Assembly (NCBI RefSeq): GCF_000802205.1
Contig: NZ_CP012850.1
Span: 1,054,001-1,118,000 of the forward strand
DNA length: 64,000 bases
Origin: Candidatus Nitrosocosmicus oleophilus
GTDB taxonomy: Archaea > Thermoproteota > Nitrososphaeria > Nitrososphaerales > Nitrososphaeraceae
Direction of reading: 5' to 3'
Both the position numbers and the translations under genes were made by a program. Below the pieces are notes generated by a model. That model did no database searches. It was not told the origin of the DNA and saw nothing but the letters and a program-made list of their open reading frames with translations. This document shows, one piece after another, positions 61,548 through 64,000 of this stretch. How positions within the stretch are numbered: the first letter of the stretch is position 1; each line of letters starts with the position of its first letter.

Positions 61548-63656
61548 TTGAAGTCTAATCCTGCAATTTTGGGATACGTTCAAGCCTATGTAGATCAAGG
61601 CCATGAGAAAGATCCAATAGGTAGAGGTGAATTAATTTTCTTCGCAGATGCTTTGGATCCCAACGCTGGCAAAATAATCATAGAATTCACTTCTCCGCCT
61701 TGGCATAAAACTGGAATACAGCCTTTTGCTTGGGATATGTTACCACCTCCTGTAAGTGCGAATTTCTATAATACAGGTAGCTTGAATGACACGTATGTGA
61801 TCCGCTTAGTTTTGTCCCCAATGGTTAGCTTCCAGCAAACTACAATCGAGGGTAGCAAACTTTACCATAGAGTTATAACAGATATTCAAACTGGGCGTAA
61901 ATTTGTCGATCCTTTAAATCAGGTTGTACGGCTCGAAGTATTTCGACCTCAGGATGAATCACTAGTCCCACAACCAGACGAACCAATTGAACCAATGCGT
62001 TTTTTAGAAGAACCTTATTCCTTGGGATTCTTGATGAGTCTCCCAGCAGACGATGAGTTAGAGGCAGTGGTCAGAGTGATACCTTATCCGAATGGCGTAG
62101 AATTCGTTAGTACAGGTGGAAAATATTCGCTTAGACTACAGATAGACCGCGACGACCAGCCCGCTGCATTCGCGTACGAAATAATTAGACCTGGTCCATT
62201 TTTGAATGATTGGCCTGAGCCGCCCCTACCAGTGGGTCCCCCAAGAGAGAGAGAACATGAATTTCGAATCCGTATTGTTTACAGTCCAAACGTCAGTATC
62301 AGAGCCGAAGCCATCCCTGCTAGGAAATATGAGATATTGGTTGAGACCCGTAAAGTTTACCGTGTAGATGATGTACCCCCACAGGGATCCTCACTAGACG
62401 ACTATACATTCACATATTTCAATATAAGGGACACGCCAGGATCAACGCCAAGACGACCAGTATGGATCACGTTGTTTGAATTAGGAGTTGGATTCATTCC
62501 ATATATAGGTGCGCTCTATAACATAGCACAGCTTGTATATTCACTAAGCACAGGTAAGGATTTCTGGGGTTATAAGGTAGCTGATCTTGATTTTGTGATG
62601 ATGGGGTTTGCAGCAGTTTTACCCTTTGCTTTAAAAGCCACACCCGCCGTTAGAAACCTTCAGAAAGAGATCATACAGGTAATACCAAGAGATAGTAGTA
62701 AAAGAATTTTGGCCCAGATTTTGGACGATGGTATTACCAGAATTGTTAAAATTCGACTCCAACGGGAGCTACTTGAGGCCGTTGGACAAATCGATACCAA
62801 GAGCGCAACTGACCTTGCAAGAAAGATGGCTCTTTACGCTGCAGGGAAAATTACTGCCAGTCAATTTATCAAAGAATTCGATAACCTGGTAAGTGCGGCA
62901 TTCATTCGACAACTTGACATGCGTAAGATTGAGAGAGTTATGAGTGCAGATTTTAAGAATTTCAAAAATCCTATCCTCGCAGAAGGTTTCAATGAATATG
63001 TAAGTCGTAATCGATTTGCAGATCCCGTTAATTGGGCTATACAACAAAGAAATAAGAACAGTCGGTTTTTATTTGAGCTCCAAACGGAACTTGGACCTAA
63101 TTGGAAGAATATCTTGATGCGGAGCCGTGCAAATGATGTGCGATTGAGACCAGTTAGTCAAAAAGAGTTGACGCACTTTGACACATATGCCGTACAGATC
63201 GAGGATGCTAAATCTCTCGCGAAAGTAAACGCTGGACATGGGGCCTACTATGAAGTAGACCATATCCTGGAACAGCGATTCTGGCGCAATGATCCTCGTA
63301 TCGTGATAGCTTTCGACGAAAAAGATTTGGGTCTTGCTATCTTAGTACCAAAAGGTCCTGGAATTGCAGCTAAAATGCCAGGACTACCAATATCTTATGT
63401 CCATACAACTAAGACACAGATGCTGAACTATCTTATCCCCCATGGACAGGAGGCACTATACACGGCACAAGAGATCTTCGACGCGCATATGTTTGTATTA
63501 AAACATTTAGGGCTCGATGAGTCTATTTTACGAAGTAGTCGTTTATTGGGAGATTTTAAATTATTGGCAAAAGCTCGAGGTGAGCCGGCTTTGAAATTTC
63601 GGATCCCTTCTCGATATCGATACTCTCCCACGAAGGGGAGATGGGAAGCATTATGA
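61548..63656 (+). CDS. Toxin-like protein with hydrophobic pre-toxin segment and HNH-like C-terminus (702 aa)
   Basis: The start is TTG 61548 (MKSNPAILGYVQAYVDQGHE). Residues 1-300 are strand-rich repeats. Residues about 305-360 form a hydrophobic Gly-rich stretch ('ELGVGFIPYIGALYNIAQLV', 'STGKDFWGYKVADLDFVMMG') resembling the pre-toxin segment of polymorphic toxins. A helical linker follows. The last 135 residues contain 'YEVDHILEQRFWRND' (Asp571-His572), 'DLGLAILVPKG' and 'VHTTKTQMLN' (His619), suggestive of an HNH/beta-beta-alpha-metal nuclease. There is no signal peptide and no recognised immunity gene after it. Nuclease activity is inference. Confidence 0.65.
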   Translation: MKSNPAILGYVQAYVDQGHEKDPIGRGELIFFADALDPNAGKIIIEFTSPPWHKTGIQPFAWDMLPPPVSANFYNTGSLNDTYVIRLVLSPMVSFQQTTIEGSKLYHRVITDIQTGRKFVDPLNQVVRLEVFRPQDESLVPQPDEPIEPMRFLEEPYSLGFLMSLPADDELEAVVRVIPYPNGVEFVSTGGKYSLRLQIDRDDQPAAFAYEIIRPGPFLNDWPEPPLPVGPPREREHEFRIRIVYSPNVSIRAEAIPARKYEILVETRKVYRVDDVPPQGSSLDDYTFTYFNIRDTPGSTPRRPVWITLFELGVGFIPYIGALYNIAQLVYSLSTGKDFWGYKVADLDFVMMGFAAVLPFALKATPAVRNLQKEIIQVIPRDSSKRILAQILDDGITRIVKIRLQRELLEAVGQIDTKSATDLARKMALYAAGKITASQFIKEFDNLVSAAFIRQLDMRKIERVMSADFKNFKNPILAEGFNEYVSRNRFADPVNWAIQQRNKNSRFLFELQTELGPNWKNILMRSRANDVRLRPVSQKELTHFDTYAVQIEDAKSLAKVNAGHGAYYEVDHILEQRFWRNDPRIVIAFDEKDLGLAILVPKGPGIAAKMPGLPISYVHTTKTQMLNYLIPHGQEALYTAQEIFDAHMFVLKHLGLDESILRSSRLLGDFKLLAKARGEPALKFRIPSRYRYSPTKGRWEAL

Positions 63657-64000
63657 CCTCTGATAATGAAAATTACCATAGAATCGGCAATGATTGATGT
63701 GTACGTAGTTCTAGTGATCAAATACATCAGATTATGGTCAAATTTTATTAAATTAATTATTCCTAATAACTGTCATCTAATTTGGTAATTACTCTTAATT
63801 GGAGTGGACTAAATAATCTTTGATTTTTGCTCTTTCCAATTTTTTAGTCTACAAAATTAAAGTCAATGAATGAAGAGAAAACTCAAATTCAACAGTAATC
63901 GTACAATCTGGGTAAATCTGAAAATATTCTTAGTCATAAAACGATGAGATAATGTTGATGGTATTCAAGAACAGTTAATTCTCACCAATCTTTCACAAGT
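63657..64000. other. Spacer at the right edge
   Basis: No gene, tag element or strong hairpin is recognised. In particular no immunity-gene-like frame directly follows the toxin-like gene within the window. Confidence 0.4.

Noticed and set aside
58253-63656. An extracellular contractile injection system
   Set aside because: No sheath, tube, baseplate or AAA ATPase gene is present in the window.

Overview
The window looks like accessory chromosome of an ammonia-oxidising archaeon of the Nitrososphaerota (Thaumarchaeota), most like the soil genus Nitrosocosmicus. This is inference from protein style: an AT-rich genome, wide spacers, TATA-type promoters close to start codons, many small zinc ribbons, Asn/Thr-rich secreted proteins, and the set of aquaporin, BASS transporter, universal stress proteins, hemerythrin and glutamate dehydrogenase. 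No rRNA, complete tRNA, ribosomal protein or ammonia-oxidation gene is visible.

Layout. 1-15 kb is a decaying region of small secreted, membrane and zinc-ribbon proteins. It holds several frameshifted genes, an integrase remnant, a kinase remnant, a duplicated BNR-repeat gene and an intact aquaporin. 15-16.1 kb is one copy of a 1,053-bp duplication. 16-36.6 kb is the metabolic and stress part: a Rieske-reductase fusion, an ADH-ALDH-patatin cluster, a rhodanese-like protein, a malic enzyme pseudogene, a CBS protein, a secreted sugar dehydrogenase, an ATP-cone protein, a hemerythrin protein, glutamate dehydrogenase, a cation/proton antiporter, two universal stress proteins and a BASS transporter. 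It also carries a frame-broken IS5-family element at 30 kb. 37.5-46.3 kb holds an intact IS, a flavin reductase, a cyclase-like protein divergent from a ribbon-helix-helix-like protein, the second 1,053-bp copy fused to gene fragments, and a SnoaL/VOC gene pair. 46.5-51.5 kb has secreted proteins, a TPR protein and a minisatellite-bearing protein. 51.7-56.2 kb has truncated DnaJ and APS-kinase pieces and a beta-propeller gene cleanly split by the second IS copy. 58.2-63.7 kb carries two very large genes of bacterial, toxin-like appearance.

Two themes stand out. First, 18 short intergenic elements, all in the same orientation, share a GC-rich tag resembling the reverse complement of a tRNA 3' end. 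The tag is followed by one of several tails, two of which are small palindromes with constant stems and variable loops; some elements come in pairs about 100 bp apart. Second, the region is being reshuffled: several intact genes have a decayed partial relative elsewhere in the window, and fresh IS insertions with exact target duplications are visible. The best candidates for undescribed biology are the large gene pair at 58-63.7 kb, the cyclase/RHH divergent pair at 40-42.5 kb, and the tagged repeat family.
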